Shown piece after piece: positions 25,697-33,629 of a stretch of DNA of 64,000 bases. The DNA is from Fimbriimonadaceae bacterium (lineage in GTDB: Bacteria; Armatimonadota; Fimbriimonadia; Fimbriimonadales; Fimbriimonadaceae). Below the pieces are notes generated by a model. The model worked only from the letters and a program-made list of their open reading frames with translations. It made no database searches and was not told the DNA's origin. The stretch's first letter is position 1; every line of letters starts with the position of its first letter. The DNA lies in assembly GCA_026129685.1 (NCBI GenBank), contig JAHCHO010000004.1, forward strand, positions 372,001-436,000, written 5' to 3'. Both the position numbers and the translations under genes were made by a program.

Positions 25697-26050
25697 GGGG
25701 TCCTCTTCAATGAGGGGCTCGAACACGCCGGGCGTGGCGATGCGCAGGCGAGAGTCGGGACTCGAAAAGCAAGGGTGAGCGAGCAAGGGACCGCACGGCC
25801 TTCCTCCCTCGTCCGGGCGGACGCGGCCCGCTCGGCGAGGGCGGACCAAGCGCTTCGTCCGACGCCGATCGTCGGTCGGCGGTCTTGGCCCAGCGGAGGT
25901 GTCGTCGTCGAACCCATGCCTCTACATAACATCATACGACATGTTATAGCTAAATGGGCATATACCGATGAAAATGTTCATTTTCCCGCCCGTGGAACCT
26001 GGAACCGGCCCGTCCGCACGGCAAAACCGGGGGCTCGTGAACCGCTTGCC
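25697..26050. promoter_or_regulatory. 354-bp control region with AT-rich island and two inverted repeats
   Basis: No gene. Most of this gap is GC-rich, but 25918-25985 is clearly AT-rich. It holds ATAACAT-N8-ATGTTAT (25926-25947) and GAAAATG-TT-CATTTTC (25970-25985), both perfect inverted repeats. The region lies between the ArsR-type regulator gene and the prepilin/arabinan genes, all leftward. Binding by that regulator is inference. -10-like TATAAC and TATGAT stretches occur on the minus strand within the island, but no convincing -35 box pairs with them. Confidence 0.65.
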
Positions 26051-26998
26051 CTACGGTGGAGGAACCGGATGCTCGTGCGGCATTCGGTAGAACAGCCGCA
26101 ACAGAAGGTCCTGTTCGTAGTTGCCAAAGCCCCTCCCAAACAGCGTGAAGCCGCCCTGGTGGGTCGCGTCCGCCTTGACCCCGATCCGCACCCGCGTCGT
26201 CTGCCAGGGACCGACCGCCAAGTCCTCGATCCTCACCTGCGAGACCCGCACCCCGTCAATCGACGTCCCGGTGGAGTTCACGTGCCACACCTTCAGGAAC
26301 CCGCTCTGGTTCAGGTTGTCGTGCCACCAACTGGGGTTGAGCCGGCCCCGCTGCCCGCCCGGATCCCCGGGAGAACACCACGTTCCCACTTCGACGCCGT
26401 TGAGCCAGACGGTGACGTCCGATGGAAAGTCGTTGTCGTAGCCCGGCGCCTCCGAACCGACCTCCATCGCCAGATCGATGCTCGTGATCGTGGCCTGCAG
26501 CGGTAGGGAGTTTGTGAAAACGTACTCGACGTAGCCGCCCGCCGACCAAAGAATCTCGGCCTGCGCGCGCTCGGGAAGAAAGAATGCGACCGGGTTGTCG
26601 AGATGGCCGATGAAACGCTCCCGGCTGGCGAGCCCGCAGGTCGGAAACGCCTGCACCTCCGTGTACATGCCGATCGGCACTTCGATCTCCGCCACCAGAT
26701 CCGACTTTGGCGTGGGCGCCGAGAGGTCGACGATCAGACGGTCCTGGGCCCGCCGACAGCGCTTCTGCATCCCTTGCGGCCCCGCAAGATAGTCGCTCTC
26801 GACCAAGCCGACCTCCTCGAGGATCTGAACGTGCTTGGTCACGCTCGGCTGGCTGAGCTTGAGCGCTTGGCTCAGCTCGTTGATGTTCATGTGGCGAACG
26901 CCGAGCAACTCGATGATCCGCGCCCGCGACTCCGAGGCGAGCGCCCGAAACATGGCGACGCTCTCGACGGCGGACAGCTCTTTGATGTGGTACGGCAT
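26051..26998 (-). CDS. ArsR-type winged-helix regulator with long C-terminal ligand domain
   Basis: ATG 26998 (MPYHIKELSAVE) is the start that fits the domain; 315 residues. Residues ~10-85 are an ArsR-type winged helix (ALASESRARIIELLGV, NINELSQALKLSQPSVTKH). It lacks the metal-binding cysteines of ArsR/SmtB. The C-terminal ~200 residues are beta-rich, with VTVWLNGVEVGTWCSPGD and RRGRLNP-like GQRGRLNPSWWHDNLNQ. This long form is known mainly beside sugar-transport loci, so control of the adjacent arabinan genes is a reasonable inference. It stands divergent to the GGDEF gene. Confidence 0.85.
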   Translation of the reverse strand: MPYHIKELSAVESVAMFRALASESRARIIELLGVRHMNINELSQALKLSQPSVTKHVQILEEVGLVESDYLAGPQGMQKRCRRAQDRLIVDLSAPTPKSDLVAEIEVPIGMYTEVQAFPTCGLASRERFIGHLDNPVAFFLPERAQAEILWSAGGYVEYVFTNSLPLQATITSIDLAMEVGSEAPGYDNDFPSDVTVWLNGVEVGTWCSPGDPGGQRGRLNPSWWHDNLNQSGFLKVWHVNSTGTSIDGVRVSQVRIEDLAVGPWQTTRVRIGVKADATHQGGFTLFGRGFGNYEQDLLLRLFYRMPHEHPVPPP

Positions 26999-27119
26999 CG
27001 TGACCGGAAAGCCAAATGGCGCGGTTGTCCCCAAGTGTAACGCATCCTGCGCCTGCAGGTTTGGCGCGCGACGCACCGATACTTTGGAGGGAGACGTAAC
27101 GGACTCCCAGGGGTTTGCC

Positions 27120-28457
27120 ATGCCGCATCGGAACCATAACGTGGAAACGGATCTGCCGGTACCCGCCGGCGATCCCTTTGCCGGCCAAGACCGGTGCCGA
27201 CCGAACGCGTCCGCCGAATCGGACCTTCGCATCCATCGCCTCACCCAAGCCGTCCGATCCATGCGCAAGGGCGACTTCGAGCGGGCCATCGCCGACTCGA
27301 CGGGGACCGACGAACTGGGGGATCTGACCGTCGAGGTTCGACGCCTGGCTGGATGGCTGAACGCCCGCTTCGCCGAGATGGACCGCCTTATGGAGGTCGC
27401 CGAGCAGGTCGCCCACGGCATGTTTCTCGACGACGTCCTCCAGCGGACCTACGAGTCGTTCAAGCCCCTCATCCCCTACGACCGCATCGGGTGCGCGCTC
27501 CTCTCCGAGGACGGCGCGAGCCTGACCGCCTACTGGGCCCGCACCGAGTACGCCGCGCCCATGCTGACCGGAGGGTACACCGGAGCCATGGCGGGAAGCA
27601 GCCTGGAGCACATCCTGAAGACCGGGCGCCCGCGCATCATCAACGACCTCGAGGCGTACCTCCGGGAGCACCCGAACTCCGAATCCACCAAGGTCGTCCT
27701 CGCCGAAGGGGTCCGCTCGAGCCTCACCTGCCCCCTGATTACCGACGACCATCCCATCGGATTTCTCTTCTTCTCGAGTTGCCAGAAGAACACCTACCGC
27801 GACCTCCACCAGGACGTGTTCCTCAAGATCGCGGGCCAGTTGTCCGCGCTCATCGAGCGAAGCCGCCTCTACCAGCGCATCTGGAAACTCAACGAGGAAC
27901 TCCAGGTCGCGCACCGCAAGATCGCCGACCAGGCGGCCCGAGACCCCCTCACCGGTGTCCTGAACCACGGCGCCGTCTTGGACGTGCTCGAAATGGAGTT
28001 GCACGACCCCGACGGCGGAACGCCGCCCGGCGTGATCATGGCGGACGTCGATCACTTCAAGTCCGTGAACGACCGCCTCGGGCATCTGGCGGGGGACGAG
28101 GTGTTGCGCCGCGTCGCCGACGCCATCCAAGGATGCCTGCGCTCGACCGATTCCCTCGGGCGCTACGGGGGCGAGGAGTTTCTGGTCGTGCTTCCCGGTG
28201 CGAGCGACCGAACCACCCGAAGGGTGGCCGAGCGAATCCGGCTCGCCGTCGAAGGCACGCCCGTCGAGGTCGGGGGCGACGTGGTCCGCGTGACGATCAG
28301 TCTCGGCGTGGCGCTTCCCGAAGCGCACCTCCAAGCCAACGCGTCCGAAAGGATCGGCGTCGCGGACAAGGCGCTGTACGCGGCCAAACACGCGGGTCGG
28401 AACCGCGTGTGCGTCCGTGGTCTCGACGCCGCCCGGAAGCCGGCGAAAGCCGCCTGA
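27120..28457 (+). CDS. Diguanylate cyclase with HAMP-like and GAF domains
   Basis: ATG 27120 gives 445 residues; starts farther upstream would run into the divergent regulator's control region. A HAMP-like stretch (~40-95, LTQAVRSMRKGDFERAI) has no membrane segment in front. A GAF domain follows (~110-265, DRIGCALLSEDGASLTAYW), then a helical linker and a GGDEF domain (~285-440). The catalytic motif is GGEEF, and RSTD stands five residues before it, which matches the product-inhibition I-site. It should make cyclic di-GMP from two GTP, with feedback control. The GAF ligand is unknown. Confidence 0.93.
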   Translation: MPHRNHNVETDLPVPAGDPFAGQDRCRPNASAESDLRIHRLTQAVRSMRKGDFERAIADSTGTDELGDLTVEVRRLAGWLNARFAEMDRLMEVAEQVAHGMFLDDVLQRTYESFKPLIPYDRIGCALLSEDGASLTAYWARTEYAAPMLTGGYTGAMAGSSLEHILKTGRPRIINDLEAYLREHPNSESTKVVLAEGVRSSLTCPLITDDHPIGFLFFSSCQKNTYRDLHQDVFLKIAGQLSALIERSRLYQRIWKLNEELQVAHRKIADQAARDPLTGVLNHGAVLDVLEMELHDPDGGTPPGVIMADVDHFKSVNDRLGHLAGDEVLRRVADAIQGCLRSTDSLGRYGGEEFLVVLPGASDRTTRRVAERIRLAVEGTPVEVGGDVVRVTISLGVALPEAHLQANASERIGVADKALYAAKHAGRNRVCVRGLDAARKPAKAA

Positions 28458-28466
28458 CCCGGCGGA

Positions 28467-29129
28467 CTAGCCGTCGCGAACCGTCAAGAACCCGACTTTC
28501 GACGACGACGCCGGATCGTCCACGATAACGATCGTGTGCGTCTGCTTCGAACCGAGCGTCAGGTCGGCGTCCGCCAGCACCGGCTCGACCTCGTGCTCCG
28601 GGGTCGCCCGGACGCGCGCCGAGGCGGTGTCCACCAGAAGGTATTGTGTGCGCTGCCCGTTCGCGATCGACAGAACCGAAGGCGACGCGTCCTCGAGCTT
28701 CGTGGTCCGCCCCGTCAAGAAGACGTCCACCGTCCCGGCCATCGCGGAGCCGTGCCAGACTCGTACTTTTGCCTGGTCGGTCGAGGCCGGCTCGTTGTCG
28801 TCCTTGACCCAACCGACCACGGGCGCAAGGGCGGCACCCGTAACGAGCATCGTGTACTCCGCCCGGCGCTCGACGTCGAACGCTCCCTCCCAAAGGGTTC
28901 GGGACGTCCCCGCCTCTCGCAAGGAGAACACGTGGCTCTTAGAGGAGAGCGTACGGTAGGCGCTCGCCGCGACGGTTATGCCGGTCAGTTCCGCCTTTCC
29001 GTCCACGTACAGGTCGACCGTCCCCAACGCGGGCGAGGCCACCAGCAGTCGGAACTTGCCCTTGAGGGAGTTGTCGGAGCAACCAAGGCAAAGGAGCGCC
29101 GCGAGCAACGGGAGGAGCCAACGCGTCAT
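28467..29129 (-). CDS. DUF4397-type lipoprotein
   Basis: ATG 29129 gives 220 residues starting with a lipoprotein signal (MTRWLLPLLAALLCLGC). The mature part has two repeats of the DUF4397 type: FRLLVASPALGTVDLYVDG and VRVWHGSAMAGTVDVFLTG. Such domains are common in exported proteins of unknown function. It is convergent with the GGDEF gene, 9 bp apart. Confidence 0.82.
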   Translation of the reverse strand: MTRWLLPLLAALLCLGCSDNSLKGKFRLLVASPALGTVDLYVDGKAELTGITVAASAYRTLSSKSHVFSLREAGTSRTLWEGAFDVERRAEYTMLVTGAALAPVVGWVKDDNEPASTDQAKVRVWHGSAMAGTVDVFLTGRTTKLEDASPSVLSIANGQRTQYLLVDTASARVRATPEHEVEPVLADADLTLGSKQTHTIVIVDDPASSSKVGFLTVRDG

Positions 29130-29259
29130 GACGCCTAACCCATTCGCGCCGTGTCGGCGGATTCCTGCGGCCCTGCCCCTAGCGGGGTGCCGTCGGCCGA
29201 GCAAGAGGATGACGGCGGGCGGGCGCGAACCGCCTCGTCCGCCGTCAACCCGCCCGCCG

Positions 29260-30741
29260 CTACCAGACGGTTTCGACGGTGTAGGTGATCACCTTTTCCT
29301 CGCCCGGCGCGAGGTTGACGGTGAACTCCATCGTGTTGGAGTCGGCCTTCCGGAAGTCCATGCTCTTCGCCGTCACCGTCCAGTCGCCCCAACGTCGCTC
29401 AAGGTAGTACACCGTATCCGCCACGTCCTTGCGGTTGCGAATCGCGATCCTGAAGGACTCGCGGGTTCGGCGCGGCCCGAGCCGCTCGAAGTTGGTCCGC
29501 AGTCGCTCGCCGACGATGTCGAACGAACGCCCGACGACCAGCGACACCTTCTCGTCCTTCGGGGTGTGGTTGATCTGGTCCTCGCCGATCATCTGAACCG
29601 AACCGGACTTGTCGCGCTGGTAGACCTTGACCCGGCCCTGGGGCAACGGAACGCCCAGGCCGCTCGCCTTGTCGTTCACGAACTCGACCCGCACCTGAGG
29701 CTTCAGTTCGCCGACCCCGATCTCGCCCTCCCCCGGATAGTACATTCCGACCATCCGAAGGGGGTCGAGGATGAGGCGCTTCTGGTACTTGAGGGTGTCG
29801 CTCTCCAAAAGGCTGATCTGCTTGGTCTCGCGGTCCCGCACCGTGGCCGGACGCTGCAGCGTGTAGAGGTGGTACTCGAAGAGGGACTCCTCTTCGAAGT
29901 TCTTCGCCCTCGACATGGCCAGTTCCGCGCCGCCCCCGCCGAAACCGCCCGCCATCCCGCGAGGCTGGGGACGAACCCGGTTGACGTCGCCCGCGAGAAG
30001 CTTCAAGTTGACGTCCTTGAACGACTTGCCGCACTGGTTGCTCAGGGTCACCCAGCCGACGAACCCCCCGGAGCCATCGTCCGAGATCGTCATCACGTAG
30101 TCGGCGTTCCACGTGATACCGTTCGTCAGGTAGCTGAGTTCGACCGAGTTCTTCCCCGCTTTGCGCGAATCCAGTTCCCACATAAGGGTGGGGCGGCTGA
30201 TCAGCCCCTCCGGTATCTCCGCGACCTCGATCTCGCCCGTCGGATTGAGCAGAATTCGCCCGTCGTCCGCCTTCACGACCATCCCGTTGTAGGTGTTCAG
30301 CGCCCCCCCGCCGAACCCCCCGCCGTAGTAACCGTTGCCGAACGGGCTCCCCAGGTCGGGCCCCGCATTGACGACGGCCGTCGGCGAACTGAGCAGCGTG
30401 CCGGCGATGCGCTCCTTCTTGCCGTCCGGCAACACGCGGTTGAACACGATCCGCTTTCCGACCGCCTTGTTCAGGATCGCCTGGACGCCGATGAGGTCGT
30501 ACTGGTAGTTCTGCTCCAGCACGGACATCGAGCCGGGCGACGACACGCTGCGGAAGCCGACGCTGTTCGGCTCGATCTGGGACGCGACGTCCTCGATCGC
30601 GACCGACTGGCGGCCCAACTTCAGGTCAAGGTTGCGAATCTCCTTGACCAGCGCGAAATTCTGGTTGTAGACGGTGAGTTCGGTGCCCCGGTCGGCCTGC
30701 AACGTCGCCAGCAGACCGCCAAGAATCGGTAGCCATATCAT
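29260..30741 (-). CDS. Exported DUF4139-domain protein
   Basis: ATG 30741 has GGAG 10-13 bases upstream; 493 residues. The N-terminus (MIWLPILGGLLATLQA) is a short signal peptide. The mature protein opens GTELTVYNQNFALVKE, and the middle carries TNGITWNADYVMTISDD, the core of the DUF4139 family. A glycine-rich loop lies near 145-155 (FGNGYYGGGFGGG). Members are predicted surface or periplasmic beta-sandwich proteins; function unknown. The gene lies upstream of the DUF4397 gene on the same strand, 130 bp apart. Confidence 0.85.
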   Translation of the reverse strand: MIWLPILGGLLATLQADRGTELTVYNQNFALVKEIRNLDLKLGRQSVAIEDVASQIEPNSVGFRSVSSPGSMSVLEQNYQYDLIGVQAILNKAVGKRIVFNRVLPDGKKERIAGTLLSSPTAVVNAGPDLGSPFGNGYYGGGFGGGALNTYNGMVVKADDGRILLNPTGEIEVAEIPEGLISRPTLMWELDSRKAGKNSVELSYLTNGITWNADYVMTISDDGSGGFVGWVTLSNQCGKSFKDVNLKLLAGDVNRVRPQPRGMAGGFGGGGAELAMSRAKNFEEESLFEYHLYTLQRPATVRDRETKQISLLESDTLKYQKRLILDPLRMVGMYYPGEGEIGVGELKPQVRVEFVNDKASGLGVPLPQGRVKVYQRDKSGSVQMIGEDQINHTPKDEKVSLVVGRSFDIVGERLRTNFERLGPRRTRESFRIAIRNRKDVADTVYYLERRWGDWTVTAKSMDFRKADSNTMEFTVNLAPGEEKVITYTVETVW

Positions 30742-30847
30742 GAGATTTGGGTCTCCTTCCGGCGTGGTTTCGCGGGCGCGCCGCAAGTCCTTCCGCCGAA
30801 GAGTAGGACGCGCCAGACCGCGCCGCGTTTGGGCCATTCTCTCCAGT
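30742..30847. other. Leader region of the DUF4139 gene
   Basis: 106 bp between the DUF4139 start and the repeat array. It holds the ribosome-binding site of that gene (reads aaggag on the minus strand) and a TACTCT box that could be a -10 element. Nothing else is recognised. Confidence 0.4.
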
Positions 30848-31245
30848 CCATTCCCCTCCCCCGGAGGGGTGGCCGTTGACCTCGACGCAGTTCTCGACGC
30901 TGGCGAACCCATTCACCTCTCTCGGAGGGGTGGCCGGTGACCATCGACCCAGTTCTCGACGCTGGCGATCCCATTCCCCTCCCCCGTAGGGGTGGCCGGT
31001 GACCTCGACCCAGTTCTCGACGCTGGCGAACCCATTCCCCTCTCTCGGAGGGGTAGCCGGTGACCTCGACCCAGTTCTCGACGCTGGCGAACCCATTCCC
31101 CTCTCTCGGAGGGGTGGCCGGTGACCTCGACCCAGTTCTCGACGCTGGCGAACCCATTCCCCTCCCCCGGAGGGGTGGCCGGTGGCCATCGACGCAGTTC
31201 TCGACGCTGACGAGCCCATTCCCCTCCCCCGGAGGGGTGGCCGCA
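30848..31245. repeat. Tandem array of 61/62-bp hairpin-containing units
   Basis: Seven unit starts (motif CCATTC) lie at 30848, 30909, 30971, 31032, 31093, 31154 and 31216, spaced 61 or 62 bp. Each unit holds an inverted repeat, CCCCTCCCCCGGAGGGG or CCCCTCTCTCGGAGGGG, then tggccggtgacc, tcgacccagttctcgacg and ctggcgaacc. Copies differ by a few substitutions; two carry a one-base insertion (gaccatcga or ggccatcga). The reading frames through it on both strands are by-products of the repeat. The array is non-coding by all signs here. Confidence 0.93.
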
Positions 31246-31536
31246 GGCCGGGGTGGTCTCCCTTCCCTCCGCCGTCGGTTGACGAAGAACGCCCTCAAGT
31301 GCATAGAGGCGAGTCAGGCCGCCACGCCGTAACCCGGGGATCGGCGCCCTACGGCTGGCGCACCATGGGACGAATCGCGATGGGAACGACGCCTGGCGGC
31401 GCGGGGCCAGGACTGACGGGAATGACCGTCGGTGGCCCGGGGGAAGAGTGACGGGAGTGACGGGAGTGATGACCTGCGGCGCGGGGAACAAGAGTGACGG
31501 GAATGACGAGAATCCAACCGGGGTCGCCGCCCCCGC
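31246..31536. repeat. Intergenic tract with short degenerate repeats
   Basis: No gene supported. From ~31396 to 31515 two imperfect long copies occur, each with a g-c-g-g-c-g-c-g-g-g-g core followed by gtgacggga(a/g)tgac motifs (31412-31426, 31446-31473, 31492-31507). The first part continues the last array unit as tggccgcaggccgggg, a form of the G/C-rich extragenic hairpin seen in many high-GC genomes. Whether any RNA is made from it is unknown. Confidence 0.5.
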
Positions 31537-32019
31537 CTAGAGCCTTCGCTTCGCGCCGTGCATCCGCTCGGTGTCCCGACGCTCGTCCTTCTTGGCGATC
31601 GCGTCGCGCTTGTCGTAGCTCTTGCGGCCCCGCGCGAGTCCGATCTCCAGCTTGACCTTGCCGTGGTTGAAGTAAAGCTTGAGCGGAACCAGGGTCAGAC
31701 CCTTCTCTTGGACGCGCCGGGCCAACTTCTCGATCTCGCTTCGGTGCATCAGCAGCTTTCGGTCGCGACGGCGTTCGGGGAGGAAGTGGACGGCCTTCTC
31801 GTAGGGCTCGATGTCCAAGTTGAGGACCCACGCCTCGCCGTTCACGAACTTGCAGTAGGCGTCGCCGATGTTCGCCCTCCCGTTCCAGACGCTCTTGACC
31901 TCCGAGCCGACCAAAACAAGGCCCGCCTCGATCGAGTCGAGAATCTCGTAGTCGAACCGCGCCCGGCGATTGTGGATCGTCGGCGGGCCGTGCTTGGCTT
32001 CCGCGTCTTTCTTCGCCAT
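31537..32019 (-). CDS. smpB: SsrA-binding protein SmpB
   Basis: ATG 32019 gives 160 residues, the usual SmpB length. SmpB binds tmRNA and is needed for rescue of stalled ribosomes. The protein shows NRRARFDYEILDSIEAGLVL, GSEVKSVWNGRANI, the conserved PLKLYFNHGKVKLEIGLARG and the basic tail YDKRDAIAKKDERRD that enters the mRNA channel. The ssrA gene itself was not found nearby. Confidence 0.97.
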   Translation of the reverse strand: MAKKDAEAKHGPPTIHNRRARFDYEILDSIEAGLVLVGSEVKSVWNGRANIGDAYCKFVNGEAWVLNLDIEPYEKAVHFLPERRRDRKLLMHRSEIEKLARRVQEKGLTLVPLKLYFNHGKVKLEIGLARGRKSYDKRDAIAKKDERRDTERMHGAKRRL

Positions 32020-32090
32020 GTGGGAACACCGGAGTCTACCGAAGCGTTGCTTCCGACGGACCGGCCAAGGCCCGTCCGCCCGCTCGGAGG

Positions 32091-32104
32091 TACATTCTTC
32101 CACG
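32091..32104 (+). promoter_or_regulatory. -10-like box directly before the FKBP gene
   Basis: TACATT (32091-32096) ends 8 nt before ATG 32105, and no Shine-Dalgarno sequence is present. This fits a leaderless or near-leaderless transcript. Similar boxes occur before seven other genes in the window. Confidence 0.5.
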
Positions 32105-32935
32105 ATGAAGCCTCGCTTCGTGTTCGCCGTCCTGGGGGCGCTCGCCCTCGGTTCGCTCTCCCTCGTCGGTTGCCAGACCGGCGGCGCGTCCGGCAACCCC
32201 AAGGCCGGCGACGCCAACGACCCGAAGTCGCCCGATGGCAAGCCCGCCGGAAAACTGACCGAACTCAAGATCGAGGACAAGAAAGTCGGCACCGGTCCCG
32301 CCCTGGCGAACGGCGACGCCGCCTACGTGCTCTACGCCGGCACCCTGGCCAACGGCAAGGAGTTCGACAGCAACATGACCGCCAAGTATCCGTTCGTCGT
32401 CATCGTCGGTACGGGCGGCGTTATCAAGGGCTGGGACCAAGGCCTTCTCGGCATGAAGAAAGGCGGCCGGAGACGACTCTCCGTCCCCGCCGAACTTGGG
32501 TACGGCAGCGTCCCGAGCGAGAAGATTCCCGCCAACTCGGACCTGTTCTTCGACCTTGAACTGCTCGACATCGTGAAGTCCGGCGAGCTCGACATCGTGG
32601 ACAAGACCGACCTGCAGGTGGGGACCGGAGCGGTGGCGGAAAAGGGAGACAAGGTCTCGATCACCTACAAGGCCTACTCACCGACGGAACAGACGTTCGA
32701 GGAACAGAAGGACCGCGAGGTGACCCTGGGCCCCGCCGGCAACATCAAGTTGCCCGGGCTCGACTTCGGCATCGTCGGCATGAAGGTTGGGGGCAAGCGC
32801 AAGATTCGAATCCCGCCCGCCGTCGGTTACGGTCCGGGCGGCGACCCGTCGTACGGTATCCCCGCCAACATGGTCGTCACCTTCGAGGTCGAACTGAAGA
32901 AGATCGTCCAGAAGAAGGCGGTCCCGTCGGGCTGA
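32105..32935 (+). CDS. Lipoprotein with two FKBP-type prolyl isomerase domains
   Basis: 276 residues. Lipoprotein signal (MKPRFVFAVLGALALGSLSLVGC), a linker, then FKBP domain 1 (~55-160; GKEFDSNMTAKYPFVV, VIKGWDQGLLGMKKGGRRRL, PAELGYGS) and a second FKBP-like domain (~165-270; GDKVSITYKAYSPTEQ, GIVGMKVGGKRKIRIPP, VGYGPGGDPSYGIPANMVV). The second copy lacks the usual F-D-S core and the IxGW motif, so isomerase activity is better supported for the first. It should help fold exported proteins. Confidence 0.92.
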   Translation: MKPRFVFAVLGALALGSLSLVGCQTGGASGNPKAGDANDPKSPDGKPAGKLTELKIEDKKVGTGPALANGDAAYVLYAGTLANGKEFDSNMTAKYPFVVIVGTGGVIKGWDQGLLGMKKGGRRRLSVPAELGYGSVPSEKIPANSDLFFDLELLDIVKSGELDIVDKTDLQVGTGAVAEKGDKVSITYKAYSPTEQTFEEQKDREVTLGPAGNIKLPGLDFGIVGMKVGGKRKIRIPPAVGYGPGGDPSYGIPANMVVTFEVELKKIVQKKAVPSG

Positions 32936-32942
32936 CGGCGCG

Positions 32943-33629
32943 ATGCGACCGCGACTCGTCCTGGTGGGGTTCCTTGTCCTCCTGATCGGCGGCGTCGGGC
33001 AGGCTCAGATCGCCCCTCGGGGCAAGGCCTTCCTGTTCAGGCTGAAGCTGGCGAAGGGCCGTACCCTGGAGTTCACCCAGACGACGACCGTCGTCACCAA
33101 GGCGATGCCGAAACAGACCCTCACCGGCCCGTTCCGGATGTCGGCGCTGGACGTCAAGGGGAGGCTGACCACCCTCCGGATCGTCGTCGGTCCCATGTCG
33201 CTTGCCGGCCGGACCGTCACCGCCAAGCAGGTCGCCACCCTCACCGTCAACGACCGTGGCGAGACGGTGAGCGGGGCCGCCGCCGAGATCCAAACCTTCG
33301 GCGCGAGCCTACCGGAAAGCCCGGTCAAGGTCGGTGACCGTTGGTCGGAATCGACGAACCTCCCGGTGGCGAGCGGACCCGCCACGACCGTCGAAACGAC
33401 CTACGAGTTCCTCGGCGTTCGAACCGAGGGTCCCCGCCGGGTGGCCCTGCTCGGCGTCGTCCTCCGGGGCCGGGGCGGGATCCAACTCAACGGCAAGGGC
33501 ACCGTCCGCCTGGACTGCGCGGACGGAACCCTCCTCAAGTACGAAGTGGTCAGCAACCTCAACCTCGGCCCCGGGTCCGGCCCGGAGGTGAGAGCGACCT
33601 CGACGACCGTGGTCGCCCGGAAGCCATGA
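32943..33629 (+). CDS. Exported protein of unknown function
   Basis: 228 residues with a clear Sec signal peptide (MRPRLVLVGFLVLLIGGVGQAQ). The mature part is an alternating beta-strand protein (LRIVVGPMSLAGRTVTAKQV; ESPVKVGDRWSESTNLPVA), a pattern seen in uncharacterised exported proteins of these phyla. It starts 7 bp after the FKBP gene and overlaps the next gene by 4 bp (ATGA), so the three are one transcription unit. Confidence 0.75.
   Translation: MRPRLVLVGFLVLLIGGVGQAQIAPRGKAFLFRLKLAKGRTLEFTQTTTVVTKAMPKQTLTGPFRMSALDVKGRLTTLRIVVGPMSLAGRTVTAKQVATLTVNDRGETVSGAAAEIQTFGASLPESPVKVGDRWSESTNLPVASGPATTVETTYEFLGVRTEGPRRVALLGVVLRGRGGIQLNGKGTVRLDCADGTLLKYEVVSNLNLGPGSGPEVRATSTTVVARKP

Noticed and set aside
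30848-31245. CRISPR array
   Set aside because: The whole 61-bp unit is repeated, including the part that would be spacer, and no cas genes are near.
30738-31304. Repetitive protein-coding frames across the 61-bp array
   Set aside because: A 61-bp unit shifts frame every copy, so the frames are periodic by chance. There is no start signal or codon bias of real genes.
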